Both the position numbers and the translations under genes were made by a program. A model generated the notes under the pieces. The model did not search any database. It was not told where the DNA came from and was given only the letters and a program-made list of their open reading frames with translations. DNA of 64,000 nt from CAYSCW01 sp964429795. GTDB lineage: Bacteria > Acidobacteriota > Aminicenantia > Aminicenantales > Aminicenantaceae. Positions 15,916-24,073 of the stretch are shown here, piece by piece. The stretch spans positions 124,001 to 188,000 of the forward strand of contig CAYSCW010000001.1 of the NCBI GenBank assembly GCA_964429795.1. The letters run 5' to 3'. The stretch's first letter is position 1, and each line of letters starts with the position of its first letter.

Positions 15916-16485
15916 ATGGGATACGAGCAGGTGGCCAAGGAGCTTTCCCAGATTATGGAAGAGTTTTTCGTTGAAAAGGGGCAACTCTTTGACAGAGTAA
16001 TCAGCCGAGCTGTGGAATGCCTAAAGACCGGTGGCAAAATTCTTGTCTTTGGAAACGGAGGAAGTGCGGCTCAGGCCCAGCATTTTGCCGCAGAGCTGAT
16101 TAATAAATTTTTGAAGGAAAGGTCAGCCCTTCCGGCTATTTCCCTGACCACTGATACTTCAGCTCTCACTTCCATTGCCAATGACGCATCTTTTGCTTAT
16201 GTCTTCAGCCGGCAGATGGAGGCCCTGGGGAGAAAAGGAGACCTGGCCCTCGGGCTTTCCACAAGCGGGAATTCCTCAAATGTGATTGAAGCCATAAAAA
16301 AAGCCAAGGAAGAGGATTTAGTGACAGTGGCCTTGACTGGAAAAGGAGGGGGCAGTCTCCGCTCTTTACCTGACTTCCTGCTCGATATTCCTTCCCGTAG
16401 CACTCCCAGAATTCAGGAAGGCCATCTGATTCTGCTCCATCTTTTAGCTCAAGAAATAGAAATGAGGATGAGTAAACAGCTCTAG
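15916..16485 (+). CDS. gmhA: Phosphoheptose isomerase (D-sedoheptulose 7-phosphate isomerase)
   Basis: GmhA converts sedoheptulose 7-phosphate to D-glycero-D-manno-heptose 7-phosphate, the first step to the heptose of the LPS inner core or other glycans. This is a single SIS-domain protein of 189 residues, the usual length. ILVFGNGGSAAQAQHFAAEL is the sugar-phosphate loop with a conserved His. LTTDTSALTSIANDASF and LGLSTSGNSSNVIEAI are also typical, and a late IQEGHLILLHLLAQEIE carries the active-site His and Glu. GAGGAGG before the ATG supports the start. Its last 4 bases overlap the convergent PEP carboxykinase gene. No other heptose genes are in view. Confidence 0.92.
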   Translation: MGYEQVAKELSQIMEEFFVEKGQLFDRVISRAVECLKTGGKILVFGNGGSAAQAQHFAAELINKFLKERSALPAISLTTDTSALTSIANDASFAYVFSRQMEALGRKGDLALGLSTSGNSSNVIEAIKKAKEEDLVTVALTGKGGGSLRSLPDFLLDIPSRSTPRIQEGHLILLHLLAQEIEMRMSKQL

Positions 16486-18317
16486 CGAGAGCGCCAAAAG
16501 CCTCCACGGCGTGGCCTGGATTTTGATTCCCAGTAATAGAAAGGTTTCTCTTTTGAAGGGGGGCCTTCAGAGACAGCGATTTTTTCTTTTCTCTCTTTCT
16601 TGTCTATGCTGAAGGAACGTTCTGCTGCATAAATGATTTCTTTTCGAAGCCCTTCTGAAGCCACTTCATCGGTAAATTCCCGTCTTCCCTCAACCAGATC
16701 GTGGATGTAATCATTAATCTGGTCCTCTGAATAGAAGTTGCGGATGTCATATTCATCCAGGCTCCCCTCTTCACAGAGTTTGATCTCTCTCGTTCCCAGG
16801 ATTCCTTTTTGGTAGTGATTGGTACCCCTCAGGTCTCCTCTCTGGATTTGAGACATAAGGCTTATAGGAACCCGGGTTACTTTACGCACCAGCTTTTTTT
16901 TCTTTTGACCCTTTTCATCGTATTCTTCGATAATTTCTCCGATTCCACCTGTGTTGTACTGCATGAATTTGAGCTTTCCCGGATAGTTGCTGACAAGGGT
17001 CATGATGATTTCGTAGAAGCGGTTGACTTTCCTGGCTCTAGAGCCGATGATAAACGGGTCTGTCCCCATGATGCGAACGGATTCGCCTGCTTTGTGAGGC
17101 TGGCTTGCGTAGCTATGAGTGCTTTCGCCCCAAAGATAAGCCAAGACGGCCTGGTCTGGTGTAAGCTCTTGAGCGAAGCTCATGATGGTGTTTCTTCGCG
17201 TGATGAAAGCAAAAATGATTCCGTCAAGCTCTTCCAGAGGAGGCAGATCGATAGATTTAGAGAATATCCCTACTTTTTTTCCCTTTATCCTGATTTTTAA
17301 TCTGTCTCTGCGAATGACCGCCCTGCCGTTTGCGGTCAGGGTTTCATCAAGAAAGTCGATCTCGCCGTTGGATTTGATCATCACATTTTCCAACAGGGCA
17401 GACTTGTCTATCAGTGCGTTGTACATCGCTTCTTGATATTTCTTCTCTACATCAGTTTTGACGAAAAAATTGTTCTCCGAGCCCAGAGCCGACCCATCTT
17501 TTCTAAGAAAAACGATATCATCCTGGATGACTTCGGTTCTTTCTCCTTTTTCATAGTTGAGGCCAAGGGGATGACAGGACCAGGTTGATTTGCCTGTTGC
17601 TGTCAGGCCGAAAAGAAAAACTCCGCAGGTTTTGAGCTTGTTTTCGGGATCTCGGACAGTGACTAGCTTGGTGCCGGCATGAAGACCGAGCATCCCTTCT
17701 CTGTCAGCAACCCACATGGCCTGGCGCAGAAATCCTTTCTTGTCTTCCCCCATGTAATCTGTTCCCAAGGCGATATTGATGTTTTCTTCAGGAAGGACCA
17801 GAACCTGCTGGCGAAGGAGATGTTCCTCCGGGATGTGGATCATGATGAACTCAGGACCAGGCTTTTTTTTGGGTTTGAACATGGTGGTTCCCCACATGTA
17901 CCCAATCCGGTAGTTGATCAAATCCGCGGCGGAGACATAGAGGTTGCAGTATGGATTGTAGGAGTTATTGTCTCCCATGCGTCTGCGGATGTGGTAGAAA
18001 GGAAGAGTTTGCAACAGGTGGAGAACCTTATCAAGCTCTTCGGGAGCGTTGGCGATAAGCGATTTTTGCTCTTCTGAAGGCCGGGGAAGCCGGATAGATT
18101 CGCTCCCCAAGTAGACGGTCTTGGGAGCGATTCGGCTGGATATGGCTGAACGCCAGCCGTATGAGCCAAACGTGGTTTTGATACCGCTGGATTTTGCCCT
18201 TGGTTCCAGCCATCTAAGGTCCACACTCTTTATGTTTGGTCCCTTAAGAACCTGGGAAATTTCCTTAGCAAATTTCTTGCAGGTATCTACGTCAGATATG
18301 CTTTTGGTATCTGTCAT
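16482..18317 (-). CDS. pckA: Divergent ATP-type phosphoenolpyruvate carboxykinase
   Basis: PEP carboxykinase converts oxaloacetate and ATP to PEP and CO2, in either direction. The 611-residue protein shows the PckA order: GEDKKGFLRQAMW with Lys193/Lys194 (metal and phosphate site), GLHAGTKL with His213, and the kinase-1 loop GLTATGKST at 237-245 in place of GLSGTGKTT. A VIQDDIVF block follows with Asp266/Asp267, then a late IIFAFITRRN and FMQYNTGGIGE. The N-terminal oxaloacetate-binding GRSPKDK motif is not recognisable. The chain is about 70 residues longer than typical, with a basic, Pro/Arg-rich tail. Its start lies 13 bp after the aminotransferase fusion, so the two form an operon that could link aspartate to PEP. 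Family is firm; exact activity is less so because of the divergence. Confidence 0.8.
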   Translation of the reverse strand: MTDTKSISDVDTCKKFAKEISQVLKGPNIKSVDLRWLEPRAKSSGIKTTFGSYGWRSAISSRIAPKTVYLGSESIRLPRPSEEQKSLIANAPEELDKVLHLLQTLPFYHIRRRMGDNNSYNPYCNLYVSAADLINYRIGYMWGTTMFKPKKKPGPEFIMIHIPEEHLLRQQVLVLPEENINIALGTDYMGEDKKGFLRQAMWVADREGMLGLHAGTKLVTVRDPENKLKTCGVFLFGLTATGKSTWSCHPLGLNYEKGERTEVIQDDIVFLRKDGSALGSENNFFVKTDVEKKYQEAMYNALIDKSALLENVMIKSNGEIDFLDETLTANGRAVIRRDRLKIRIKGKKVGIFSKSIDLPPLEELDGIIFAFITRRNTIMSFAQELTPDQAVLAYLWGESTHSYASQPHKAGESVRIMGTDPFIIGSRARKVNRFYEIIMTLVSNYPGKLKFMQYNTGGIGEIIEEYDEKGQKKKKLVRKVTRVPISLMSQIQRGDLRGTNHYQKGILGTREIKLCEEGSLDEYDIRNFYSEDQINDYIHDLVEGRREFTDEVASEGLRKEIIYAAERSFSIDKKERKEKIAVSEGPPSKEKPFYYWESKSRPRRGGFWRSR

Positions 18318-18330
18318 GGTTATACTTTAT

Positions 18331-20691
18331 TCATGAGTGAGATGGCGGTTCAGATTCGCCGGTGACGATTTTTTTGATGTCTTCAGGCGAAGCCACACCG
18401 CTGTTGAAAAGGTAGCAAGAGGTGCTTTCGAGAACGCGGCGGAAAAAACTCTTCTGGAGCTCCATCCGCTCATCGTTGGTCACCAGAAGGTGCGGATTGT
18501 AGAATGGCTCACCTTTAGAAGGTGTCAGCGTTCGTCTCGAGCCGAGGCTTTCCCCTGTCTCCAGGATGCGCAAGGCGTCCTCTATGTCCATCTCCACAAA
18601 AGGAGGCGAAACGGTGTCATAGCGAAGAATGAATATCCAGCGCAGCGATGTGCGCTTGGTATGTTTGGAAGGGCCATCGATCCAGTAGGGATCGAGGAGA
18701 ACCATGGCCTGCTTTGAGGCCTTGTAGCAAAAGGGTGATCCTCTATCCAGGCGACAATCATCCAGGCGGATGCACTCGGAATCTTGACAGTCCTCTTTGC
18801 GGGCGATCACGTTTTCGCATTTGCTGTTGTCGAACAAGGGAGCAAAATCCGGATAGGCCTCTACTGTGTTGGTAGGCAGATAAAGTTTCCTTTCCACAGA
18901 GTCTGCCAGTGCTCGACCGCCGGTAAAACGGACAAAGATGAGGTCATTGGAATGGAGTCTGAATCTTCTGTCTTGCAGGAGAGTGAAGAAGAGCTCTGTT
19001 TTTTTTGTTCCTTTGGGACCGACCAAGATCAGTCCCTTGCCTTCCAGGTCTGCTGACATCCCCCTGATAGCGTGGAAATTGAAAAGCCTCTCTGAAACGT
19101 CCGTCACCAGGCCAAGGGCCAGACTGCGAAGAGAAGTGTAATAGTCGCAGTTGACCAACACACCTGTTTTTGACTCTGAATTATAATATGCACGAGGTTC
19201 CCGGCCAGTAATACCGTCCACTGCATAGATTATTCCATGGGGCTCCAGATCTGTTTCCAGCTGAGCAGGATACCAGTTTTCAATCCAGAAATCACTGAGG
19301 TGGGAAACGTTGGTCCGTAGTTGGACGATAACCCCGTTGATGTTGGCGTTCCACTCAAAATAATTTTGGTAGCTGAGATGGCTTTCCATTTCAGCCACAA
19401 GAGCATCTCTCATCTGGACAGATATGGAGGAGTCCACAGGAACCGACTTTTTCACTCGGGTTATGGTGTTGGACAGGGCAACGCGCTTCACTTTCTTGGC
19501 CGTTTTCAAGCGGGATACAGCTTCGATGATCCTGTCCATGGCCTTCTCCAGGTTTTCCATGGAAGTAGCATAAGAAACACGGATATAGTCATCGGCTCCG
19601 AAAGCATCTCCAGGGACGATGGCTACTTTGGCTTCTTTAAGCAGGTAGTAGGCTAATCCGTAGGAGTTACGGATGAGGACATTGTTGAATTCTTTCTCAT
19701 AATAAGAGGAAAAATTAGGAAAAAGATAGAAAGCTCCTTGGGGCTTGAAGCAGGAGATTTGAGGGATGCTCTGAAGGCGCATCAGAACGTAATTTCTGCG
19801 TCTCTGAAATTCCGATCTCATCCGGGAGACTTCATGCTGTGGCCCTTTCAAGGCTTCGACACTGGCCATCTGGGAGATGGAACAGGGATTGGAAGTGCTG
19901 TGACTCTGTATCTTGGACATGGCGCTGATTACATCTTCAGGACCAGCAGTATACCCTATCCGCCAACCGGTCATGGAATAAGATTTGGAGACACCGTTGA
20001 TGAGGATAGTCTTCTTTTTGACCTCCTCTCCAAGAGAGGCAAAGCTTGTGAAACGGAAATCATCATAGACAAGATGGGCATAGATTTCATCAGCAATGAC
20101 GTAGATATCCTCTTTGGTGACAAGATCGGCCAAGGCTTCTAGCTGGTGCCTTGTATAAGCGGCTCCGGTTGGATTGGAGGGATTGTTCAGTATAAGGGCC
20201 TTGGTAGCAGGCGTGATGGCGGACTTGAGCTGGTCGAGGGAAAGCAGAAATCCATTCTCTTCCTTGGTGGGGATGATGACAGCTTTTCCGTTGGCCAGGG
20301 AAACGGCGGGAGGGTAGGTGACCCAATAAGGAGCAGGGATGATGACTTCCTCGCCTTCGTTGATCAGAGCTTGGATGAGGTGGTAGAGGGAGCTTTTTGC
20401 TCCTGTGGAGACGATGATTTCATTCTTGCTATAAGTCAACCCGAAGTCCATCTTTAAGCGGTTGATGATAGCATCTTTTAGGGCTGGAATCCCTTCATTG
20501 GGAGTATATTTAGTGAAGTTTTGTTCGATAGCCCGTTTGCCAGCTTCTTTCACATTGTCCGGTGTTGGAAAATCCGGTTCTCCAGCACTCAGGTCAACGA
20601 CATCTATACCCTCGGCCTTCATGGCCATGGCTTTGGCGGTCACCTTGAGTGTCAGAGATTCGCCGATTTGATTAGCTTTTTCTGATACCAT
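18331..20691 (-). CDS. Aspartate aminotransferase fused to an HPr-kinase/PEPCK-like P-loop domain
   Basis: One uninterrupted 786-residue frame. Residues 1-395 are a complete class I PLP aminotransferase of the AspC/AspB type. NNPSNPTG lies at 169-176, DEIYAHLVY at 201-209, the PLP lysine is Lys236 in SKSYSMTGWRIGY, and the substrate Arg371 is in YIRVSYA. A Lys-rich linker (396-418) leads to a second domain of about 365 residues. It carries GPKGTKKTE at 558-566, which aligns with the HPr kinase P-loop GDSGIGKSE, followed by HSNDLIFVRF at 580-589 in the place of HPrK ADDxV. The P-loop Gly before Lys564 is replaced by Lys563, so nucleotide binding is uncertain. The next gene is PEP carboxykinase. 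This fusion is not a textbook architecture. The aminotransferase assignment is strong; the second domain's role is unknown. Confidence 0.85.
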   Translation of the reverse strand: MVSEKANQIGESLTLKVTAKAMAMKAEGIDVVDLSAGEPDFPTPDNVKEAGKRAIEQNFTKYTPNEGIPALKDAIINRLKMDFGLTYSKNEIIVSTGAKSSLYHLIQALINEGEEVIIPAPYWVTYPPAVSLANGKAVIIPTKEENGFLLSLDQLKSAITPATKALILNNPSNPTGAAYTRHQLEALADLVTKEDIYVIADEIYAHLVYDDFRFTSFASLGEEVKKKTILINGVSKSYSMTGWRIGYTAGPEDVISAMSKIQSHSTSNPCSISQMASVEALKGPQHEVSRMRSEFQRRRNYVLMRLQSIPQISCFKPQGAFYLFPNFSSYYEKEFNNVLIRNSYGLAYYLLKEAKVAIVPGDAFGADDYIRVSYATSMENLEKAMDRIIEAVSRLKTAKKVKRVALSNTITRVKKSVPVDSSISVQMRDALVAEMESHLSYQNYFEWNANINGVIVQLRTNVSHLSDFWIENWYPAQLETDLEPHGIIYAVDGITGREPRAYYNSESKTGVLVNCDYYTSLRSLALGLVTDVSERLFNFHAIRGMSADLEGKGLILVGPKGTKKTELFFTLLQDRRFRLHSNDLIFVRFTGGRALADSVERKLYLPTNTVEAYPDFAPLFDNSKCENVIARKEDCQDSECIRLDDCRLDRGSPFCYKASKQAMVLLDPYWIDGPSKHTKRTSLRWIFILRYDTVSPPFVEMDIEDALRILETGESLGSRRTLTPSKGEPFYNPHLLVTNDERMELQKSFFRRVLESTSCYLFNSGVASPEDIKKIVTGESEPPSHS

Positions 20692-20714
20692 GGTTGACCC
20701 ACTTCAAAGGAATA

Positions 20715-22124
20715 TTATTCTTCTTCCTCTTTTTCTTCAGGGGTAAGCTTTTCCTTTAGATATTTTTTAAGATCTACTCCAGTGAGTGACTTGACCACTT
20801 CAGGCATCTGGGCCAAAATTTCTGCTACTTGGGAAGTGATTTTTGCGCTTCCAGTTCCCCTGTCTCCTCCTACAAGCACAATTTTATCGATCCTTGAGAG
20901 AGGTTCGGAGACAGCCTTGGCCAAATCTGGAAGGATATTGAAGTAGCTCTCCATAATAGCAGCCTGGTTGTACCTCTCCCAGGCTTGTGATTTTTTCAGC
21001 ATGGTCTCAGCTTCAGCCAGTCCCCTATGTTTGATTTTTTCTGCTTCCGCTACTCCCTCGAGTTTTATGGCTTCGGCTTTCCCTTTTGCTTCAGCTTGAA
21101 TCCTGTATGCTTCTGCGTCCGCCTCGGCTTTTATCTGCTGCTTGCGAGCGTCAGCGGGTTTTATAACAGTCGAGTCTAATTCTTTTTCTCTACGGGAGAT
21201 TTCCAATTCCTCAATTTTAATGCCTTCCTCTTTTTCGATAAGCTTTACTTTGGCTTCTTCTTTTTTTATTTCCTGGCTGAGGCGGAAATGCTCAAGTTCA
21301 TATGCGTAATCTGCCTGAGCCTTCTTCTTGTTTACTTCCACTTGGGAGGCGGCTTTTTTGGCTTCATTTTCCCACTCGGCCTTGGCGATCAGGGCTTCGG
21401 CAGCAAGGCGGGCGACCTCTCCTTCTTTCCTTGCATCAGAGGATTTGATGGTGGCTTCTTTTTCTGTTTCTGCTTCGGCAATGGCCGCATCCCGTCTGGC
21501 TGCTGCCACTTGAGGCTTACTCAGAGCATCCAAGTATCCTTGGGTATCGCTGATGTCCTTAAGAGCAAAGGAGATCATGGAAAGACCCATTCGGAAAAAA
21601 TCACTCTGGGTTACTTCTGTTACTTTCTCTGAGAATTCGTGTCTTCCTCTGAAGATTTCCTCCACAGTCATAGTCCCCATGACTTCTCTCATTTTTCCTT
21701 CAAGAATGTTCATGGAAACATCTTTGATCCCTTCTTTTCCTAATCCCAGAAACTGTTCTGCCGCCAGGCGGATAGAGTGATCACTAGAGTCCACCCTTAC
21801 TTGAGCCGTCGCCTCAGCCATGATGGGAACACCGCTGTGGGTAAGCACTTCAGGTGTTTTGATGCTCAGAGTGATGACATCCATGGGTAAGATATCTACG
21901 GTCTCAAAAAAGGGGATGACAAAAGTTCCTCCTCCCAGGCGGTAGCGGTAGCCAATCTTTCTTTTCGTTCCATCAGGCTCTATCACAGTTCTCTTCCTGC
22001 CGCCAGAGATGATGAGGACTTCGTTCGGCCCGACTTTTTTATATTGCTTAGCCAAAATAAAGACGATTAGGCCGATGACGACAACGATAATGCCTATTAA
22101 AATCAGTTCTGAAAGAATACTCAT
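20715..22124 (-). CDS. Flotillin-like SPFH/band-7 membrane protein
   Basis: Flotillins scaffold membrane microdomains. One N-terminal transmembrane helix (LILIGIIVVVIGLIVFILA) is followed by an SPFH domain that begins KQYKKVGPNEVLIISGG. A long Ala/Glu-rich coiled coil (residues about 215-400) contains repeated AEAEKEA-like and AEAKGKAEA-like units. The C-terminal domain contains a conserved LPDLAKAVSEPLSRIDKIVL segment. The 470-residue length and order match bacterial FloT/YuaG. ATG 22124 is preferred over ATG 22127 because AAGGAGG lies 5 rather than 2 bases upstream. It has its own promoter at 22206-22178. It is encoded upstream of the aminotransferase fusion on the same strand with a 23-bp gap, so read-through is possible. 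Confidence 0.9.
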   Translation of the reverse strand: MSILSELILIGIIVVVIGLIVFILAKQYKKVGPNEVLIISGGRKRTVIEPDGTKRKIGYRYRLGGGTFVIPFFETVDILPMDVITLSIKTPEVLTHSGVPIMAEATAQVRVDSSDHSIRLAAEQFLGLGKEGIKDVSMNILEGKMREVMGTMTVEEIFRGRHEFSEKVTEVTQSDFFRMGLSMISFALKDISDTQGYLDALSKPQVAAARRDAAIAEAETEKEATIKSSDARKEGEVARLAAEALIAKAEWENEAKKAASQVEVNKKKAQADYAYELEHFRLSQEIKKEEAKVKLIEKEEGIKIEELEISRREKELDSTVIKPADARKQQIKAEADAEAYRIQAEAKGKAEAIKLEGVAEAEKIKHRGLAEAETMLKKSQAWERYNQAAIMESYFNILPDLAKAVSEPLSRIDKIVLVGGDRGTGSAKITSQVAEILAQMPEVVKSLTGVDLKKYLKEKLTPEEKEEEE

Positions 22125-22177
22125 CATAGCCTCCTTAAAACCATTCCAGCTAAAGATGGTTTAAACGGGTGACTCAT

Positions 22178-22206
22178 ATTATAGAATAATTGTTTTCCTT
22201 TTTTAA
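22178..22206 (-). promoter_or_regulatory. Probable sigma-70 promoter of the flotillin operon
   Basis: On the minus strand TTAAAA (22206-22201) and TATAAT (22183-22178) are separated by 17 bp. The start codon lies about 50 bases downstream. The -10 is perfect and the -35 matches 4 of 6 positions. Confidence 0.55.
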
Positions 22207-22220
22207 AGAACAATTTGGGA

Positions 22221-22422
22221 TGGTAAGCATTTCCGCTCCGGTGATAAGGGAAAACATCTTATCTGGATAGGGAAAGCAGGAGCGGTTGCCGTCCATCCGA
22301 AGCCCATGGTGGTGGGTGGGATGGTCTTTGGCGAGGAGGGATGGGAACTGACGTTATGACGGATGATATTCCTCATCAGCTTGCCTGATTGTTGTTTTAT
22401 CGCGGATTTAGAGATGCTTACC
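22221..22422. repeat. Dispersed intergenic palindromic repeat, copy B (core inverted)
   Basis: The core reads in the opposite direction to copies A, C and D (GTCCATCCGAAGCCCATGG, then GGTCTTTGGCGAGGAGGGATG). The outer right flank CATCAGCTTGCCTGATTG keeps the orientation of copies A and E. The termini GGTAAGCAT (22222-22230) and ATGCTTACC (22414-22422) are a perfect inverted pair. The copy sits between the flotillin promoter and the 3' end of the GT2 gene. Confidence 0.78.
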
Positions 22423-22437
22423 TTAGGCCCCGATGAC

Positions 22438-23124
22438 TTATTTAAACAACTTGAATCGGAGGATATGGATGATGGCGGCCACCCCGTCTTTCCAGCCGAT
22501 TTTCTTGCCTTCGCTGTAGTCCCTTCCAGAATAAGAAATGGGAACCTCATAAATCCGGCATTTAAGCTTCGAAAGCTTGAGGGTAATCTCGGGTTCGAAA
22601 CCGAACCGTTTTGATTTGAGGTTGATTTGATCGAGAAGGTCTTTCCGAAAGACCTTAAAGCATGTTTCCATGTCAGAGAGATTCAAGTTTGACAGCATAT
22701 TGGACAGGGTTGTCAGCATTTTATTTCCTACATAGTGCCAGAAGAAAAGGACCCGGTGAGGTCCCCCGAGAAAGCGAGATCCGAAAACCACATCAGCCCG
22801 GCCGTCCAAGATGGGCTCAAGAAGCTTCGGATAGTCTCTAGGGTCGTACTCTAAGTCGGCGTCTTGAACCAAGACGATATTTCCAGTCGCCTTGGAGAAT
22901 CCGGTTTGGAGTGCAGCACCCTTACCTTGGTTTTTATCATGGTAGATAATTTTAATTTGAGGATGATTCAGGCCTTTCAAAATCTGCTGGGTGGAGTCGC
23001 TGGAGCCGTCATCGACGATAATGATTTCCTTCTCTAGGCCGACATCCACATCCTGAGCCCGGCGAATGATTTCTTCTACGGTTTTTTCCTCATTGAAAAC
23101 TGGTATGACGATGGAAAGCTTCAT
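22438..23124 (-). CDS. Family 2 glycosyltransferase, dolichyl/polyprenyl-phosphate sugar synthase type
   Basis: A soluble GT-A fold protein of 228 residues. It has the opening LSIVIPVFNEEKTVEEIIRR, the nucleotide-binding VDDGSSDST, and the metal-binding DADLEYDPRDYPKLL. A late GSRFLGGPHRVLFF and a C-terminal SYSGRDYSEGKKIGWKDGV are typical of the DPM1-like clade. That clade loads a sugar onto a polyprenyl-phosphate carrier for GT-C enzymes such as those at 3.3-7 kb. Enzymes with only this domain and no membrane helices act on the cytoplasmic face. It is the last gene of the lpxK operon, 4 bp after UDP-glucuronate decarboxylase. The sugar is not known. Confidence 0.85.
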   Translation of the reverse strand: MKLSIVIPVFNEEKTVEEIIRRAQDVDVGLEKEIIIVDDGSSDSTQQILKGLNHPQIKIIYHDKNQGKGAALQTGFSKATGNIVLVQDADLEYDPRDYPKLLEPILDGRADVVFGSRFLGGPHRVLFFWHYVGNKMLTTLSNMLSNLNLSDMETCFKVFRKDLLDQINLKSKRFGFEPEITLKLSKLKCRIYEVPISYSGRDYSEGKKIGWKDGVAAIIHILRFKLFK

Positions 23125-23128
23125 TTTC

Positions 23129-24073
23129 TTATCCCTTTTTTATTCCTAGCTTTGCTTTAAAATAGTCGATAGTCTTTTCCAGGCCTTTCTCCAGATCAAC
23201 TCTAGGTTGCCAGGCAAGTTTTCCTATAGCTAAAGAGATGTCCGGACATCTTCTTTCTGGATCGTCCGAGGGAAGGGGTTTGTGGACGATCTTGGAGGAA
23301 CTTCCAGTCAGCTTAAGAATTTTTTTGGCGAGCTCGATGATGGTGAATTCTTGAGGATTTCCCAGGTTGACAGGACCATTAAAATCCTCTGTTTTCATCA
23401 TCTTGACAAGACCATCGACGAGGTCGGAGACATAGCAGAAAGAGCGCGTTTGGCTCCCGTCACCGTAAACAGTGAGAGACCTTTTTTTCAGCGCTTGAAC
23501 GATGAAATTGCTGACCACTCTCCCGTCATCTATGGCCATTCGAGGGCCGTAGGTGTTAAAAATACGAACGATTTTTATATCCACCTTATTCTGGCGATGA
23601 TAATCCATCATCAGTGTTTCGGCCACTCTTTTTCCTTCATCGTAGCAGCTGCGAAGACCGATGGGATTGACATTCCCCCAATAGGATTCGCGCTGGGGAT
23701 GGATCTGGGCATTTCCGTAGATTTCCGAAGATGAGGCAAGAAGGATGGGGACTTTTATTCTTTTAGCCAGACCCAACACATTGATAGTCCCCATCACATT
23801 GGTCTTGACCGTTTTGATGGCATTGTACTGATAGTGGATGGGAGAGGCAGGACAGGCAAGATGGTAAATCTCATCCACTTCTATGAAAAGAGGATGAATG
23901 ATATCGTGTCGAATCAACTCAAAATAGGGGTGTGCGATAAGATGACGAATATTTTCCTTGTCCCCGGAAAAAAAATTGTCCACACAGATGACATCTTCAC
24001 CTTTCTCTATGAGATAGTCGCACAGGTGGCTTCCTAAGAAGCCAGCTCCTCCTGTGATGAGGGCTCGATTCAT
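23129..24073 (-). CDS. UDP-glucuronate decarboxylase (UXS family) NAD-dependent epimerase/dehydratase
   Basis: UXS converts UDP-glucuronate to UDP-xylose for surface polysaccharide. This is a short-chain dehydrogenase of 314 residues. The NAD-binding GGAGFLGSHL is at 8-17. The UXS-typical HLACPASPIHYQYNAIKT stretch and YWGNVNPIGLRSCYDEGKR contain the catalytic Tyr144-x3-Lys148. The usual TSEVYGDP is SSEIYGNA here. The cluster of signature segments points to UXS rather than to other UDP-sugar epimerases. Its 3' neighbour is the GT2 enzyme. Its start overlaps the rph stop by 4 bases, so it belongs to the envelope operon. Confidence 0.87.
   Translation of the reverse strand: MNRALITGGAGFLGSHLCDYLIEKGEDVICVDNFFSGDKENIRHLIAHPYFELIRHDIIHPLFIEVDEIYHLACPASPIHYQYNAIKTVKTNVMGTINVLGLAKRIKVPILLASSSEIYGNAQIHPQRESYWGNVNPIGLRSCYDEGKRVAETLMMDYHRQNKVDIKIVRIFNTYGPRMAIDDGRVVSNFIVQALKKRSLTVYGDGSQTRSFCYVSDLVDGLVKMMKTEDFNGPVNLGNPQEFTIIELAKKILKLTGSSSKIVHKPLPSDDPERRCPDISLAIGKLAWQPRVDLEKGLEKTIDYFKAKLGIKKG

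Noticed and set aside
23282..23734. 150-codon plus-strand frame
   Set aside because: It is antisense to the UDP-glucuronate decarboxylase gene, with low-complexity content and no signal for translation.
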